Of a DNA stretch of 64,000 nt, positions 48,561 through 59,138 are shown piece by piece. Numbering within the stretch: position 1 is the stretch's first letter; each line of letters opens with the position of its first letter. A model generated the notes under the pieces. It did not search any database. It was not told where the DNA came from and saw nothing but the letters and a program-made list of their open reading frames with translations. The DNA is from Staphylococcus xylosus NJ (GTDB lineage Bacteria > Bacillota > Bacilli > Staphylococcales > Staphylococcaceae), in contig NZ_ANMR01000043.1 of NCBI RefSeq assembly GCF_000338275.1, forward strand, positions 636,754-700,753. Direction: 5' to 3'. The position numbers and the translations under genes were made by a program.

Positions 48561-50321
48561 TTATAGTACGTTTGCATAACCTTCGAAGATTTTCCCTTGA
48601 TTAGCATCTACAGTAATTAAAACGTCATTTTGGATATTTGAAGTAGCATTTTCAACACCAACTATTGTAGGAATTCCTTTTTCTAAACCAATAATCGCGC
48701 TTGGTGATGTAATACCATTTTCTTCTGTAATAAGACCGATTGCTTTCTCAATATAAGGTACAAGCGTTTCATCTACAGAAGTTGTAACGATAATTGATTC
48801 TGATAAGTCTTTACCTTCTAATTCACTAGCATCATTCACAACTAAAGTTTGTCCGACAACTGAGTTTCTTCCAACGCCTTGACCTTTAGCAAGTTCGTCC
48901 CCTACAAGGTGTAATTTCATCATGTTTGTAGTACCTTTTTCACCTGTTGGTACACCTGCAGTGATAATAATTAAATCACCATTTTGAACTCTTTCAGTTT
49001 CAACTGCAGTTGCTACCGCATTATTTAATAATGCATCTGTAGTCTTACGTCCTTCTTTAACTACTGGGTGGATACCCCATACTAAAGCACATTGACGTGC
49101 CGTTTCTGCACTAGGTGTCACAGCAATAATATCTGATTGAGGACGGTATTTAGAAATTGTACGTGCAGTTGAACCACTTTCTGTAGCAGCAACAATTGCT
49201 TTAACGCTTAAGTTTAAAGCAGTATGGGCAACTGATACACCAATTGCATTAACTAATGAAGTTTCAACTAATTTAGTGCGGTCAGATAATAGTTTTTTAT
49301 AATCTTGAGCAGCCTCTGCTGAAACTGCGATATTACGCATAGTTTTAACAGCTTCTTCAGGGTATTGTCCTGCAGCTGTTTCACCAGAAAGCATAACAGC
49401 ATCTGTACCATCATAAATTGCGTTAGCAACGTCACTAGCTTCCGCACGTGTCGCACGTGGATTACGTTGCATAGAATCTAACATTTGCGTTGCTGTAATT
49501 ACAGGTTTACCTAATTTATTACATTGTCTAATTAAATCTTTTTGGACCATTGGCACTGATTCAGGTGGGATTTCAACACCCATATCGCCGCGGGCAACCA
49601 TTAAACCATCAGAAACTTCAAGAATTTCTTTGATATTATCAATACCTTCTTGGTTTTCAATTTTAGGAATAATACTTATATTTGTATTTTTTTGTGCTTC
49701 CAATAATTTACGAATATCTAATACGTCGCTTGGACGACGTACGAAACTTGCAGCGATAAAATCTACGCCTTCACTGATACCAAATTTAATATCTTCAGCA
49801 TCTTTATCAGTGATACCTGGTAAACTAACTTTTACTCCTGGTAAGTTAACACCTTTTTTATTTTTTAATTCTCCTGTGTTTAAAACATCACAAAGAACTT
49901 CGCCATTAGCTTTATCAATTGATTTAACTTGTAATTCAATTAAACCATCATCTAAAAGGATATAAGAACCTTCGTCTACGTCATTGATAAGGTTATCATA
50001 AGTTACTGAGAATTTGTCTGAAGTACCTTCTACTTCAGTCATACTAACGATTACTTCACTACCCTTTTCAAGTTCAATCACACCATTTTGCATGTTGTGT
50101 GTACGGATTTCAGGACCTTTCGTATCTAGTAAAATTCCAACTGTTTTCCCTAATCTCTTAGAAACTTCGCGAATAGTATCGATTCTCGCTTTATGTTCTG
50201 CATGGTCACCATGAGAGAAGTTTAAACGCGCCACATTCATTCCAGCTTTAATTAATTTCTCAAGCATTTCTTCTGATTCAGACGCAGGTCCAATTGTACA
50301 AACAATTTTAGTTTTTCTCAT
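48561..50321 (-). CDS. pyk: Pyruvate kinase with C-terminal PEP-utiliser-like domain
   Basis: Pyk makes ATP and pyruvate from phosphoenolpyruvate. [10 protein letters not shown] opens the barrel, [13 protein letters not shown] carries the catalytic lysine, and [14 protein letters not shown] and TATQMLDSM complete the site. At 586 aa it is about 110 residues longer than E. coli PykF because of the extra C-terminal domain found in bacilli (from about 480, ending [11 protein letters not shown]). In this domain the segment that holds His in related PEP-utilising domains reads [10 protein letters not shown], so the phosphorylatable His is missing. It follows pfkA by 20 bases. Confidence 0.96.
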   Translation of the reverse strand: MRKTKIVCTIGPASESEEMLEKLIKAGMNVARLNFSHGDHAEHKARIDTIREVSKRLGKTVGILLDTKGPEIRTHNMQNGVIELEKGSEVIVSMTEVEGTSDKFSVTYDNLINDVDEGSYILLDDGLIELQVKSIDKANGEVLCDVLNTGELKNKKGVNLPGVKVSLPGITDKDAEDIKFGISEGVDFIAASFVRRPSDVLDIRKLLEAQKNTNISIIPKIENQEGIDNIKEILEVSDGLMVARGDMGVEIPPESVPMVQKDLIRQCNKLGKPVITATQMLDSMQRNPRATRAEASDVANAIYDGTDAVMLSGETAAGQYPEEAVKTMRNIAVSAEAAQDYKKLLSDRTKLVETSLVNAIGVSVAHTALNLSVKAIVAATESGSTARTISKYRPQSDIIAVTPSAETARQCALVWGIHPVVKEGRKTTDALLNNAVATAVETERVQNGDLIIITAGVPTGEKGTTNMMKLHLVGDELAKGQGVGRNSVVGQTLVVNDASELEGKDLSESIIVTTSVDETLVPYIEKAIGLITEENGITSPSAIIGLEKGIPTIVGVENATSNIQNDVLITVDANQGKIFEGYANVL

Positions 50322-50341
50322 TATTATTTCCTCCCAGTATT

Positions 50342-51343
<1,002 letters not shown>

Positions 51344-51398
51344 CTAAAAATACCATAAAATTTAGCCTGGTGCCATTAAAATAAGGCTTTGTGACTAA

Positions 51399-51412
51399 TG
51401 TAAACGTTTTTA
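51399..51412. promoter_or_regulatory. cre-like site 1 upstream of pfkA-pyk
   Basis: TGTAAACGTTTTTA fits the CcpA operator pattern at 13 of 14 positions with the central CG intact, 89 bases upstream of pfkA. Confidence 0.55.
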
Positions 51413-51428
51413 ATCCAACGAATCTTTT

Positions 51429-51442
51429 AGAAAGCGTTTCCT
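51429..51442. promoter_or_regulatory. cre-like site 2 upstream of pfkA-pyk
   Basis: AGAAAGCGTTTCCT fits at 11 of 14 positions with the central CG intact. It lies exactly 30 bases from site 1, close to three helical turns, and just downstream of a TATAAT at 51456-51451. Confidence 0.45.
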
Positions 51443-51469
51443 TTAATTTAATTATAAATAGAACTTTAG

Positions 51470-51497
51470 ACCTTTTATTTAATACCTTTTATTTAAA
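51470..51497. repeat. Tandem 14-bp direct repeat upstream of pfkA
   Basis: ACCTTTTATTTAAT occurs twice in immediate succession, the second copy ending in A instead of T. It lies upstream of the probable pfkA -10 element. Confidence 0.55.
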
Positions 51498-51524
51498 ATA
51501 ATTAAACAAATTAAATAGTTTTTA

Positions 51525-51574
51525 TTAAAAAAAACAAAAAGAAGCCCTAGGTTATTAGAACTTCCTTTTGTTTA
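51525..51574 (-). terminator. Terminator of mae-accD-accA
   Basis: On the minus strand AAACAAAAGGAAG pairs with CTTCTTTTTGTTT, with a 16-base loop and eight T behind it, 6 bases after accA. Confidence 0.8.
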
Positions 51575-51579
51575 CTATT

Positions 51580-52524
51580 TTATTCTTTATAAGAACCTAT
51601 CATTCTAAATTTTTGATAGCGATCTTCGACAAGCTGTTCTTTACTGAACGAATTTAATTCTTTTAAATGTGCCTCAAAAGTACGTTTAATATTTTGAGCT
51701 TGTGTTTCAACATCTTGATGGGCTCCACCTAAAGGCTCTTTTACTACTTCGTCTGCAATCTTTAATTCATGTAAATCTTCTGCAGTAATTTTCATCGTTT
51801 CTGCTGCTATTTTTGCGAGGTTACTATCTTTCCATAATAATGCTGATGCACCTTCTGGCGAGATGACTGAATATGTACTATTTTCAAGCATTAATATTCG
51901 ATTTGTAATGCCTAATCCTAGAGCACCACCACTACCACCTTCACCAATAACAATTGAAATAACAGGTACAGTTAATGCAGCCATTTCCACTAAATTTCGT
52001 GCAATAGATTCACTTTGACCACGCTCTTCTGCAGCTTTACCTGGATAAGCACCCTTTGTATCGATAAAAGTAATAATCGGTCTATTAAACTTTTCAGCTT
52101 GTTTCATTAATCTCAACGCTTTGCGATAACCTTCTGGATGCGCCATACCAAAATTACGATAAATATTATCCTTTGTATCTTTACCACGTTGTTGTCCTAC
52201 AACAGTAACTGGTTGACCATTTAAATAACCTATACCGCCAATCATTGCTGGATCATCTCTATAATTTCTATCTCCATGCAATTCAATAAATGAATCAAAG
52301 ATATGTGGAATATAGTCCAATGATGTTGGACGCTCTTGTAAGCGTGCTAATTGCACACGATCCCATGGTTTAAGATTAGTATATACTTTTTCAGTTTCTC
52401 TATCTAGAGATGCTTCAAGCATTTCTATTTCCTCTTGGAGATCCACATCATTTTTTTCTTGAGATTCCTTTAAGGATTCGATTTTATTTTTTATTTCAAA
52501 AAGTGGCTTTTCAAAATCAAGCAT
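51580..52524 (-). CDS. accA: Acetyl-CoA carboxylase carboxyltransferase subunit alpha
   Basis: AccA with AccD transfers carboxyl from biotin to acetyl-CoA, giving malonyl-CoA for fatty acid synthesis. [16 protein letters not shown] opens the protein and the crotonase-type core shows [14 protein letters not shown] and [16 protein letters not shown]. Length is 314 aa. Its start overlaps the accD stop by 8 bases and AGAGGTGA lies within accD, so the pair is translated in step. Confidence 0.96.
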   Translation of the reverse strand: MLDFEKPLFEIKNKIESLKESQEKNDVDLQEEIEMLEASLDRETEKVYTNLKPWDRVQLARLQERPTSLDYIPHIFDSFIELHGDRNYRDDPAMIGGIGYLNGQPVTVVGQQRGKDTKDNIYRNFGMAHPEGYRKALRLMKQAEKFNRPIITFIDTKGAYPGKAAEERGQSESIARNLVEMAALTVPVISIVIGEGGSGGALGLGITNRILMLENSTYSVISPEGASALLWKDSNLAKIAAETMKITAEDLHELKIADEVVKEPLGGAHQDVETQAQNIKRTFEAHLKELNSFSKEQLVEDRYQKFRMIGSYKE

Positions 52525-53386
52525 TTATTTTCACCTCTTGATGCATTTTTAGAATATTAGAGAGTGTCGTTCTCATTTCTTTTCTATGTACAACTTTATC
52601 TAATTGTCCATGCTCTAATAAAAACTCTGATGTCTGGAAATCATCAGGTAATTTTTCATTGATAGTTTGTTCAATGACACGTCTACCCGCAAAGCCTATC
52701 AATGCTTTAGGTTCACTAATATTGATATCACCAACAGATGCGAAACTTGCAGAGACTCCACCTGTTGTTGGATTTGTTATATAAGAAATATATAACAATC
52801 CAGCGTCAGCATGTCTCTTTAATGATACACTTGTTTTACCCATTTGCATTAACGAAATAATGCCCTCTTGCATTCTTGCGCCACCGCTTGCTGAGAACAA
52901 AATGAATGGCAAGCGATTTTCGATGCAGTGTTCAATAATTCTGCAAATCTTCTCACCTAATACTGATCCCATACTGCCCATTCTGAACCGAGCATCCATT
53001 ACAGCGACGCCATATGTAATGCCATCCAACTGTGCTGTTCCTGTAACGACAGCTTCATTCAAACCAGTTTTTTGCTGATCTTTATGAATTTTTTCTTCAT
53101 AACTCGGAAAATCTAATGGATTAGCTGAGGTCATTCCTCTATCAAACTCAGTAAACGTACCTTCATCTGAAATAGCCTCAATGCGTTTATGTGCCGTTAA
53201 AGCAATATGATGATCGCAATTAAAACAAACATTTAAGTTTTCTGCTAATTCTTTTGTATACATAATTTTTTTACATTTAGGACATTTTGTCATAATCCCT
53301 GCTGGTACATCACTTTGTTTCGAATCAGATACAGTTACGTACTTTTTCTTTTTACTACTTCTATTGAAAAAATCTTTAAACATTGT
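52517..53386 (-). CDS. accD: Acetyl-CoA carboxylase carboxyltransferase subunit beta
   Basis: AccD supplies the acetyl-CoA binding half of the carboxyltransferase. The N-terminal zinc ribbon has CPKCKK and CFNCDH (residues about 33-55), which binds DNA or its own mRNA in E. coli. The core shows [12 protein letters not shown] and [24 protein letters not shown] precedes the ATG at 53386 ([14 protein letters not shown], 289 aa); a frame six codons longer is rejected. It lies 75 bases after mae and overlaps accA. Confidence 0.96.
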   Translation of the reverse strand, partial: TMFKDFFNRSSKKKKYVTVSDSKQSDVPAGIMTKCPKCKKIMYTKELAENLNVCFNCDHHIALTAHKRIEAISDEGTFTEFDRGMTSANPLDFPSYEEKIHKDQQKTGLNEAVVTGTAQLDGITYGVAVMDARFRMGSMGSVLGEKICRIIEHCIENRLPFILFSASGGARMQEGIISLMQMGKTSVSLKRHADAGLLYISYITNPTTGGVSASFASVGDINISEPKALIGFAGRRVIEQTINEKLPDDFQTSEFLLEHGQLDKVVHRKEMRTTLSNILKMHQEVKINA

Positions 53387-53461
53387 AAACCTCCACTTAA
53401 CCATCGCGATCTTAGTTCAATATTATTCTTACATAATATATGAGATCAGCGTTAATGAATA

Positions 53462-54694
53462 TTATTTATCTAAGTCTGTTAATTTCATTGTTTTGTCATA
53501 AACATCTTCAGGGTTAACGTCTATTCTAGCAACACCTGATTCCATTGCAGCTTTCGCAACTTCTCTAGCTACTGAAGGTGCTACTCGTTTATCAAAAGGA
53601 CCTGGTATACAATAATCCGCGTTTAGCTCGTCAGGTTTAATTAAATCTGCAATTGCTTCAACTGCAGCTTGCTTCATTGATTCATTAATATGTGTAGCTT
53701 CTACATCTAAAGCTCCTCTGAAAATACCTGGGAATGCTAACACATTATTAATTTGGTTAGGATAATCTGAACGACCCGTACCAATTACCTTAGCACCAGC
53801 TTCTTTTGCTACATCTGGATTTATTTCTGGATTTGGGTTTGCCATAGCAAAGATAATTGGATCATCTGCCATCGATTCGACCATTTCTTTTGATAATAAA
53901 TCTGCTACTGATACACCAATAAATACATCAGCATCTTTAATAACATCACTTAAACTACCATCAATTTTATCTCTGTTTGTCCATCTTGCGACATAAGATT
54001 TTGTATCATTCATACCAAATGAACGATCTTCATAAATCGCGCCTCTTGAATCACACATAATCATATCTCTTACTCCATAAGAATAAAGTAATTTTACGAT
54101 AGCTATACCTGCTGCTCCAGCACCATTTAATACTACTTTAATGTCAGATAGATCTTTGTCTACAATTCTTAATGCATTAATCATGCCTGCAACCGTAACA
54201 ATGGCTGTTCCATGTTGATCATCATGAAAAACAGGAATTTTCGTTTCTTTTTTCAAACGTTCCTCGATTTCAAAACAACGTGGTGCAGAAATATCTTCCA
54301 AGTTTATGCCACCATAATTAGGTTCTAGTAATTTCACTGTATTAACAATTTCGTCTGTATCAGTTGTGTCTAACGCAATTGGTACGCCGTCAATTCCTGA
54401 GAAGCTCTTAAAGAGTACAGCTTTACCTTCCATTACTGGTATACTCGCTTCAGGTCCAATATCGCCCAAACCTAAAACTGCTGTACCATCAGTAACAACT
54501 GCTACTGTATTACCTTTCATTGTATACTCAAAAACTTTTCGTTTGTCTTCGTGAATTTCTTTACATGGTTCTGCTACACCTGGAGAATAAGCTAAGCTCA
54601 ATTCTTCTTTATTTGTAACTTTTACTTTTGGTGAAACTTGTAATTTTCCTTGATTTCTTCTGTGCATTTCTAAAGCGTCGTCTCTTAAAGTCAT
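53462..54694 (-). CDS. Malic enzyme
   Basis: This 410-residue enzyme oxidatively decarboxylates malate to pyruvate. SLAYSPGVAEPCKEI is the family N-terminal signature; HDDQHGTAIVTVAGMINAL holds metal and substrate residues; LNGAGAAGIAIVKLLY is the dinucleotide fold. Cofactor is not certain. Position ahead of accD suggests a role in feeding NADPH or pyruvate to fatty acid synthesis, as an inference from operon order. GGGGTAG precedes the ATG. Bacillus homologues are called MaeA, MalS, MleA and YtsJ; I give no symbol. Confidence 0.93.
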   Translation of the reverse strand: MTLRDDALEMHRRNQGKLQVSPKVKVTNKEELSLAYSPGVAEPCKEIHEDKRKVFEYTMKGNTVAVVTDGTAVLGLGDIGPEASIPVMEGKAVLFKSFSGIDGVPIALDTTDTDEIVNTVKLLEPNYGGINLEDISAPRCFEIEERLKKETKIPVFHDDQHGTAIVTVAGMINALRIVDKDLSDIKVVLNGAGAAGIAIVKLLYSYGVRDMIMCDSRGAIYEDRSFGMNDTKSYVARWTNRDKIDGSLSDVIKDADVFIGVSVADLLSKEMVESMADDPIIFAMANPNPEINPDVAKEAGAKVIGTGRSDYPNQINNVLAFPGIFRGALDVEATHINESMKQAAVEAIADLIKPDELNADYCIPGPFDKRVAPSVAREVAKAAMESGVARIDVNPEDVYDKTMKLTDLDK

Positions 54695-54737
54695 GTAAAC
54701 CTACCCCTTTACATTCGATTAGTATAAATATCATTTC

Positions 54738-54837
54738 ATATATATTTTTATTACAAAGCAACTCAAATTACAAATGATATCGTTAACATTTTTGCCAATT
54801 TACTCTTGAAGTTATTATTTGTAATAAAAATATATAT
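54738..54837. repeat. Perfect 20-bp inverted repeat upstream of mae-accDA
   Basis: The left arm ATATATATTTTTATTACAAA (54738-54757) is matched exactly by its complement at 54818-54837, with a 60-base spacer. The spacer holds another ATTACAAAT (54767-54775). It lies 45-145 bases upstream of mae, beyond the dnaE terminator, so it is not needed to end a transcript. Confidence 0.8.
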
Positions 54838-54883
54838 ACAGCTAAATTATTATATATTTTTAGAATCTTAATTTATAGAAAAT

Positions 54884-54920
54884 AAAAACTGATGGCAAAT
54901 TTATGCTCAACCATCAGTTT
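54884..54920 (-). terminator. Terminator of dnaE
   Basis: A 10-bp stem (AAACTGATGG and its complement) with a 15-base loop ends in TTTTTATTTTC on the minus strand, 30 bases after dnaE. Confidence 0.8.
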
Positions 54921-54950
54921 ACTATACCATAGTTTATAGCGCTATTAAAG

Positions 54951-57900
54951 TTAAATAATTCGAATATCCCATGGTGAAAAGTGTTGAATCAATTTTTCTA
55001 TTATATTATTTTCTCTAGGAATAAAGCCGATTGTCTTTATTACATTTTGACTTTCATCAAAATACTGTACAGGAATATTACTTTCCTTTGAATCTTTTAT
55101 TAAAATTTTATCTATCTCTAACTCATCAATTTGATTACGAATAACAATTTTTTGTGCATGTTGAAGCTTGGATTGCTCAAAACTTTCAATTGATTCGATT
55201 TTCTTTATAATAAGTTGCTGCTTATTATTTCTTTTTTCAAATTTCCCACTTATTATTAACATTTGATCTTTGTTCAATTCTGTTTCATATTTTTTAAATA
55301 TCTCAGGGAAAACAACACCATCTAAATTATTGATGCCATCATTCAAAGTTATAAAAGCCATATTTTGACCATTTTTCGTTCTAATCTTTTTAAAACCGTC
55401 AATTTGAATGAAGATAGGTTGGTGATCTCTCGCATTGGATAATTTATAAATACCTAAGTACTGTTTTTGTTCAAATGCTTTCTCAACAGGATGAGTTGAC
55501 ACATAAAATCCTAAGTATTCTTTTTCGTAATCGCTAAGCATCTTATCAGGCAATTCTTCTTTGTCTTCATAATTCGTTTTAGGTGTGAGTACATCAAATA
55601 TAAAACCATCTTGCTCGACATCTGAAACATCATCTAACACTTGGTCTATAGATTGTAATAATGTCGCACGATTTTTACCTAATGTATCAAAAGCCCCTAC
55701 AAGTATCAATGCTTCTAATAATTTTCTAGATTTAATTCTTTTAGGAATGCGTCTCGTAAAGTCAAAGAAATCTTTGTAATTTCCATTTTCTTTTCGTTCA
55801 TCAACGATAAGTTTGACACTTTGATATCCAACACCTTTTATCGCCCCAATAGACAAGTATATTCCTTTATTAGTTGCTTTATAAAACCAATGACTATAAT
55901 TAATATTGGGTGCTAAAATATTGATATTTTGATGTTTTGCTTCATCAATCATTTGTGCAGTCTTCTTCTCACTACCAATTGAGTTGCTTAATATATTCGC
56001 ATAAAAATAATTTGGATAGTGCACTTTTAGATAACCCATAATATAGGCAATTTTTGAATAACTAACTGCGTGAGCACGAGCAAAGCCATAATCAGCGAAT
56101 TTTAAGATTAAATCGAAAATCTGTTTACTTAATGCTTCTTCATAACCATTTTTTATTGCACCATTTACAAAATGTTGTCTTTCACTTTCAAGTACAGCAC
56201 GATTTTTTTTACTCATAGCTCGGCGTAAAATATCCGCTTCACCATAATTGAAATTCGCAAACTTACTCGCAATTTGCATAATTTGTTCTTGATAAATAAT
56301 AACACCATACGTCTTTGATAATATTGGTGCTAAATCTTGATGTAAATATTGTACTTTGTCTGGGTTATGTCGACGAGAAATATAAGTTGGTATCTCTTCC
56401 ATTGGTCCAGGACGATAAAGTGAAGTTACGGCAACTATATCTTCGAAATGTTCAGGCTGTAACCTCTTCAATACATTTCTAATCCCATCAGACTCTAACT
56501 GGAAAATACCAGTCGTGTCACCTTGGGATAATAATTGAAATACTTGTTTATCATTAAAAGGTATTTGTTCAATATCAATATCTATCTGCATGTCATATTT
56601 TACTTGTTTCACAATCTGATGAATAATTGAGAGGTTTCTTAACCCTAAGAAGTCAATTTTTAACAATCCGATTCTCTCTGCTTCTGTCATCGTCCATTGT
56701 GTCAACAAGCCTGTATCTCCTAATGTGAGTGGCGCATAATCGTAAAGTGGGTGGTCATTTATAATTATGCCTGCCGCATGTGTAGAAGTATGACGAGGAA
56801 GCCCTTCTAGTTTCTTACATATTTCAAACCAACGTTCGTTACGATGATTACGATGAACAAATTGCTTAAAATCTTCTTGTTGATAAGCTTCATCTAATGT
56901 AATCCCTAATTTATGAGGTATTAGTTTCGAAATTTCATTCAATGTTATTTCATCAAAACTCATAATTCTACCCACGTCTCTGGCCACAGCTCTTGCAAGT
57001 AAATGCCCAAAAGTCACGATACCCGCAACGTGAGTATCACCATATTTCTCTTGGACGTATTGAATCACTTTATCTCGATGTGTATCTTCAAAATCTATAT
57101 CAATATCTGGCATCGTCACACGCTCTGGATTTAAAAAACGTTCGAATAAGAGATTGTATTGAATAGGATCTATCGTTGTAATATTTAATAGGTAACTGAC
57201 TAAAGACCCAGCTGCCGAACCACGTCCTGGGCCTACTAATACATCATGCGTTTTAGCATAATGAATCAAATCACTTACAATTAAGAAATAATCTTCAAAG
57301 CCCATGTCAGTAATAACTTTATATTCATGTAATAACCGTTGCTTATAAGTTTCAAAATGCTTTTGCTTTAAATCCATATCATTTAATTTCGTCTCCAATA
57401 TTTGCCATAAATATTGTTTTGACTGTGTGTTATTTGGCGTTTTGAATTTAGGCAAGAGAGATTGATTATAAGTTATCTCAGCTTGACATATATTTTCAAG
57501 CTGATTTGTTTGTTCCCATACTGCTTCACTTAATTCTAAATTATCTAGTTGTGTTTTTGAATATAGATGTGCATCATAATCTTTCGGTTCACTCACCAAA
57601 TCTAGTTTACTATTATCTTTAATAGCTGATAATGCGGTTAGTGTATCTGAGTCTTGCTGATTTAGATAGCGCGTACTTTGTGCCCATACAATTGGCAAAT
57701 CAAATGTATATTGACTCGTATGGTTGACATATACGTATGAGTAATCCTCAAATTTTGTTACTAATGCCTCATTAGATGATGAGACATCTTTAAAAATAAC
57801 GACAAGGTGTTCTATATATTTTTTCAACCATTCTACAGGGGTTTCTGTTTTTTCTTTCATTTTTATAGCAGAAGATAACTTAAATAAATCTTTAAGACCT

Positions 57901-58154
57901 ATATTGTCTCGTGCTAATACTATTGTTTCAACGACATCTAATCCATCTGTAACGTTAACAGTCATACCAAAGATAGGATGAATATTTGCTGCGATACACG
58001 CATCATAAAATTGTGGATAACCATATAATACATCTGTATCTGTTATAGCTAATGCTGTATAACCTTCTTTAGCAGCTTTAGCAACGACATCTTTAATTCT
58101 CAAACTAGAATACAACAAGTCATACGTCGTATGAACATTTAAATGTACTACCAT
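54951..58154 (-). CDS. dnaE: DNA polymerase III subunit alpha, DnaE type
   Basis: In low-GC Gram-positives DnaE extends RNA primers and hands over to PolC. The PHP domain lies at the N-terminus (MVVHLNVHTTYDLLYSS, ALAITDTDVLYGYPQF), the catalytic aspartates in VTMPDIDIDFEDTHRD (about 380), then the finger and thumb, tandem HhH near 780 and the OB domain (about 935-1010, NGQNMAFITLNDGI). Length is 1067 aa from the ATG at 58154 (GGAGGTATTTGCTG ahead); TTG and CTG codons just upstream are rejected. PHP histidines appear partly lost (HLNVHT kept). nrnA lies 21 bases upstream and is cotranscribed. Confidence 0.96.
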   Translation of the reverse strand: MVVHLNVHTTYDLLYSSLRIKDVVAKAAKEGYTALAITDTDVLYGYPQFYDACIAANIHPIFGMTVNVTDGLDVVETIVLARDNIGLKDLFKLSSAIKMKEKTETPVEWLKKYIEHLVVIFKDVSSSNEALVTKFEDYSYVYVNHTSQYTFDLPIVWAQSTRYLNQQDSDTLTALSAIKDNSKLDLVSEPKDYDAHLYSKTQLDNLELSEAVWEQTNQLENICQAEITYNQSLLPKFKTPNNTQSKQYLWQILETKLNDMDLKQKHFETYKQRLLHEYKVITDMGFEDYFLIVSDLIHYAKTHDVLVGPGRGSAAGSLVSYLLNITTIDPIQYNLLFERFLNPERVTMPDIDIDFEDTHRDKVIQYVQEKYGDTHVAGIVTFGHLLARAVARDVGRIMSFDEITLNEISKLIPHKLGITLDEAYQQEDFKQFVHRNHRNERWFEICKKLEGLPRHTSTHAAGIIINDHPLYDYAPLTLGDTGLLTQWTMTEAERIGLLKIDFLGLRNLSIIHQIVKQVKYDMQIDIDIEQIPFNDKQVFQLLSQGDTTGIFQLESDGIRNVLKRLQPEHFEDIVAVTSLYRPGPMEEIPTYISRRHNPDKVQYLHQDLAPILSKTYGVIIYQEQIMQIASKFANFNYGEADILRRAMSKKNRAVLESERQHFVNGAIKNGYEEALSKQIFDLILKFADYGFARAHAVSYSKIAYIMGYLKVHYPNYFYANILSNSIGSEKKTAQMIDEAKHQNINILAPNINYSHWFYKATNKGIYLSIGAIKGVGYQSVKLIVDERKENGNYKDFFDFTRRIPKRIKSRKLLEALILVGAFDTLGKNRATLLQSIDQVLDDVSDVEQDGFIFDVLTPKTNYEDKEELPDKMLSDYEKEYLGFYVSTHPVEKAFEQKQYLGIYKLSNARDHQPIFIQIDGFKKIRTKNGQNMAFITLNDGINNLDGVVFPEIFKKYETELNKDQMLIISGKFEKRNNKQQLIIKKIESIESFEQSKLQHAQKIVIRNQIDELEIDKILIKDSKESNIPVQYFDESQNVIKTIGFIPRENNIIEKLIQHFSPWDIRII

Positions 58155-58175
58155 CAGCAAATACCTCCAATCTTT

Positions 58176-59111
58176 CTACAATTTATTATTTAATGCGTCT
58201 GCCAATTCATTAAAACGAGCCCAATCGCTCACCGACACACCTGAAGCATTTGGGTGTCCGCCACCTCCAAAGTCACTAGCAACATCATTGATAATGATAC
58301 CTTTAGACCTAATACGGCATCTAATCTCAGACCCTTCATCTACAGCAAAAATCCATATTTTTAAGCCTTGTATATCTGCAATAGTATTTACAAATAACGA
58401 CGCTTCATTTGCTGCAATATCAAATTGCTCGAGGATATCTTTGGTAATGATGACTTTACAAAAGCCTTTGTCATTCAAATCAAAATGTTGCAATACATAA
58501 CCTTGGAAAGGTAATAATTTGGGATCTTTTTCACCCATTTTGTTAAGTTCTTCATTATGGCTGAATGGGAAGGTCAACAATTGGCTTGCCACACTCATTG
58601 TATGAGGCGTCGTATTGTTAAATAGGAAACGTCCTGTATCGCCTACAATACCTAAATAAAGTACTCTCGCTACTGAAGCATCTATAATTGATAAATCGTT
58701 AAAATGTTCTATAAAATCAAATATAATTTCACTTGTTGAAGATGCTTGATCATTCACGTAGTTAATATCACCATATTGATCTACTGCTGGATGATGGTCA
58801 ATCTTGATTAACATACGTCCCTTGTCAAAACGTTCATCACTAATTCTAGGAGCGTTAGCAGTATCACAGACAATTACGAGTGCATCTTTATATTGATCAT
58901 CAGCTATTTCATCAAATGTCCCTATAAAGTCTAATGAAGGTTCCGACTCCCCTACTGCATAAATATACTTGTCTGGGAACTTTAATTTTAGATAATTTTT
59001 CAAACCTAATTGTGAACCATAAGCATCTGGATCTGGTCTTACATGCCTATGTATAATAATCGTTTCTGCTGCTTCTACTTCTTGCATAATTTGGTTAAAC
59101 GCTTTAGTCAT
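58176..59111 (-). CDS. nrnA: Bifunctional oligoribonuclease / pAp phosphatase NrnA
   Basis: NrnA degrades very short RNAs and removes the 3' phosphate of pAp. The DHH domain shows [25 protein letters not shown] and [13 protein letters not shown]; the DHHA1 domain near the end has [15 protein letters not shown]. Length is 311 aa. AAGGAAG precedes the ATG. It lies between the CBS-domain regulator and dnaE with short spaces, a conserved cluster in Firmicutes. Confidence 0.94.
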   Translation of the reverse strand: MTKAFNQIMQEVEAAETIIIHRHVRPDPDAYGSQLGLKNYLKLKFPDKYIYAVGESEPSLDFIGTFDEIADDQYKDALVIVCDTANAPRISDERFDKGRMLIKIDHHPAVDQYGDINYVNDQASSTSEIIFDFIEHFNDLSIIDASVARVLYLGIVGDTGRFLFNNTTPHTMSVASQLLTFPFSHNEELNKMGEKDPKLLPFQGYVLQHFDLNDKGFCKVIITKDILEQFDIAANEASLFVNTIADIQGLKIWIFAVDEGSEIRCRIRSKGIIINDVASDFGGGGHPNASGVSVSDWARFNELADALNNKL

Positions 59112-59138
59112 CTCTATACTTCCTTTTCACTTTTATAT

